Below, piece after piece: positions 63,792-64,000 of a DNA stretch of 64,000 nucleotides. The notes beneath the pieces are model-generated. The model did no database searches, was not told where the DNA came from, and saw only the letters and a program-made list of their open reading frames with translations. The stretch's first letter is position 1. Each line of letters starts with the position of its first letter. This DNA is from Proteus appendicitidis (GTDB lineage Bacteria; Pseudomonadota; Gammaproteobacteria; Enterobacterales; Enterobacteriaceae), in contig NZ_CP127389.1 in NCBI RefSeq assembly GCF_030271835.1, forward strand, positions 2,516,001 to 2,580,000, written 5' to 3'. The translations under genes and the position numbers were made by a program.

Positions 63792-64000
63792 TTATCCCCA
63801 AAGATTAATTAACCAACGTAGACCAGCTGTCAAAATTGCTGCACTAAGCACAATCATAATAAAAGGTTTTTTTTGCCAAGTAAGCACACCTGCGACACCA
63901 ACACCAACAATTTTTGAAATATCAGCAAGTTGGTCGCCATCAAAAAATGTCGATGTCATCGCCACTGAAAACAGAATAACAATCGCAGATAATGAGAGAA
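63792..64000 (-). CDS. AzlD-type branched-chain amino acid exporter subunit (3' part)
   Basis: A minus-strand reading frame enters at the right edge and ends with TAA at 63794-63792. The visible 69 codons read LSLSAIVILFSVAMTSTFFD, then VGVGVAGVLTWQKKPFIMIV and end RWLINLWG. The pattern of short membrane helices with GVLTWQKKP is typical of AzlD, the small partner of AzlC. The 5' end and azlC would lie beyond 64,000. Identification is by resemblance only. Confidence 0.7.
   Translation of the reverse strand, partial: LSLSAIVILFSVAMTSTFFDGDQLADISKIVGVGVAGVLTWQKKPFIMIVLSAAILTAGLRWLINLWG

Overview
The window is a low-GC enterobacterial chromosome segment, most likely from Proteus (P. mirabilis / P. 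vulgaris / P. penneri group). This rests on remembered similarity of the flagellar, tetrathionate-reductase, MdaB, BssS, DsrB and MdtG proteins to enteric orthologues, the single contiguous flagellar-chemotaxis block, and the AT-rich, ERIC-containing intergenic DNA. The species is not resolved.

Region 1 (1-28,537) is one flagellar and chemotaxis supercluster. On the minus strand, read from the right, it runs flhD-flhC, motA-motB-cheA-cheW, two chemoreceptor genes, cheR-cheB-cheY-cheZ, flhB-flhA, then flgB-C-D-E-F-G-H-I-J and flgK-flgL (flgL is cut by the left edge). flgA and flgM-flgN lie on the plus strand. The regulatory hierarchy is visible in the DNA: a FlhDC-like double box between flgA and flgB (class 2), and sigma-28 type promoters (TAAA-N15-GCCGATAA-like) before flgM, flgK and the first receptor gene (class 3). 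An ERIC element with a triplicated 58-bp core sits between flgA and flgM.

Region 2 (28,538-32,266) is 3.7 kb of very AT-rich DNA without a convincing gene, upstream of flhDC. It holds a perfect-half-site CRP motif, an RcsB-type box close to flhDC and a degenerate ERIC element, and looks like a large regulatory region for the motility master operon.

Region 3 (32,267-40,702) has an MgtC-family membrane protein, dsrB, a CspC/E-type cold-shock gene, ylaC, four nearly identical tRNA-Asn genes each with its own 17-bp-spacer promoter, mdaB plus an AraC-type regulator between tRNA copies 1 and 2, pyrC, bssS and an RcsA-like LuxR-family orphan regulator. A perfect palindrome containing the RcsB consensus lies between csp and ylaC.

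Region 4 (40,972-54,288) has the tetrathionate respiration locus (ttrBCA divergent from ttrSR), followed by lpxL, mdtG, a POT-family peptide transporter, a PhzF-like protein and an acyl-CoA thioesterase. Region 5 (54,519-64,000) is more accessory: an unrecognised 105-residue protein, a trimeric autotransporter adhesin, a CatB/Vat-type hexapeptide acetyltransferase, an Old Yellow Enzyme homologue, small DUF-type genes, an unrecognised N-anchored protein, and an OmpR-family two-component system with a direct-repeat operator candidate. The 3' part of an azlD-like gene ends the window.
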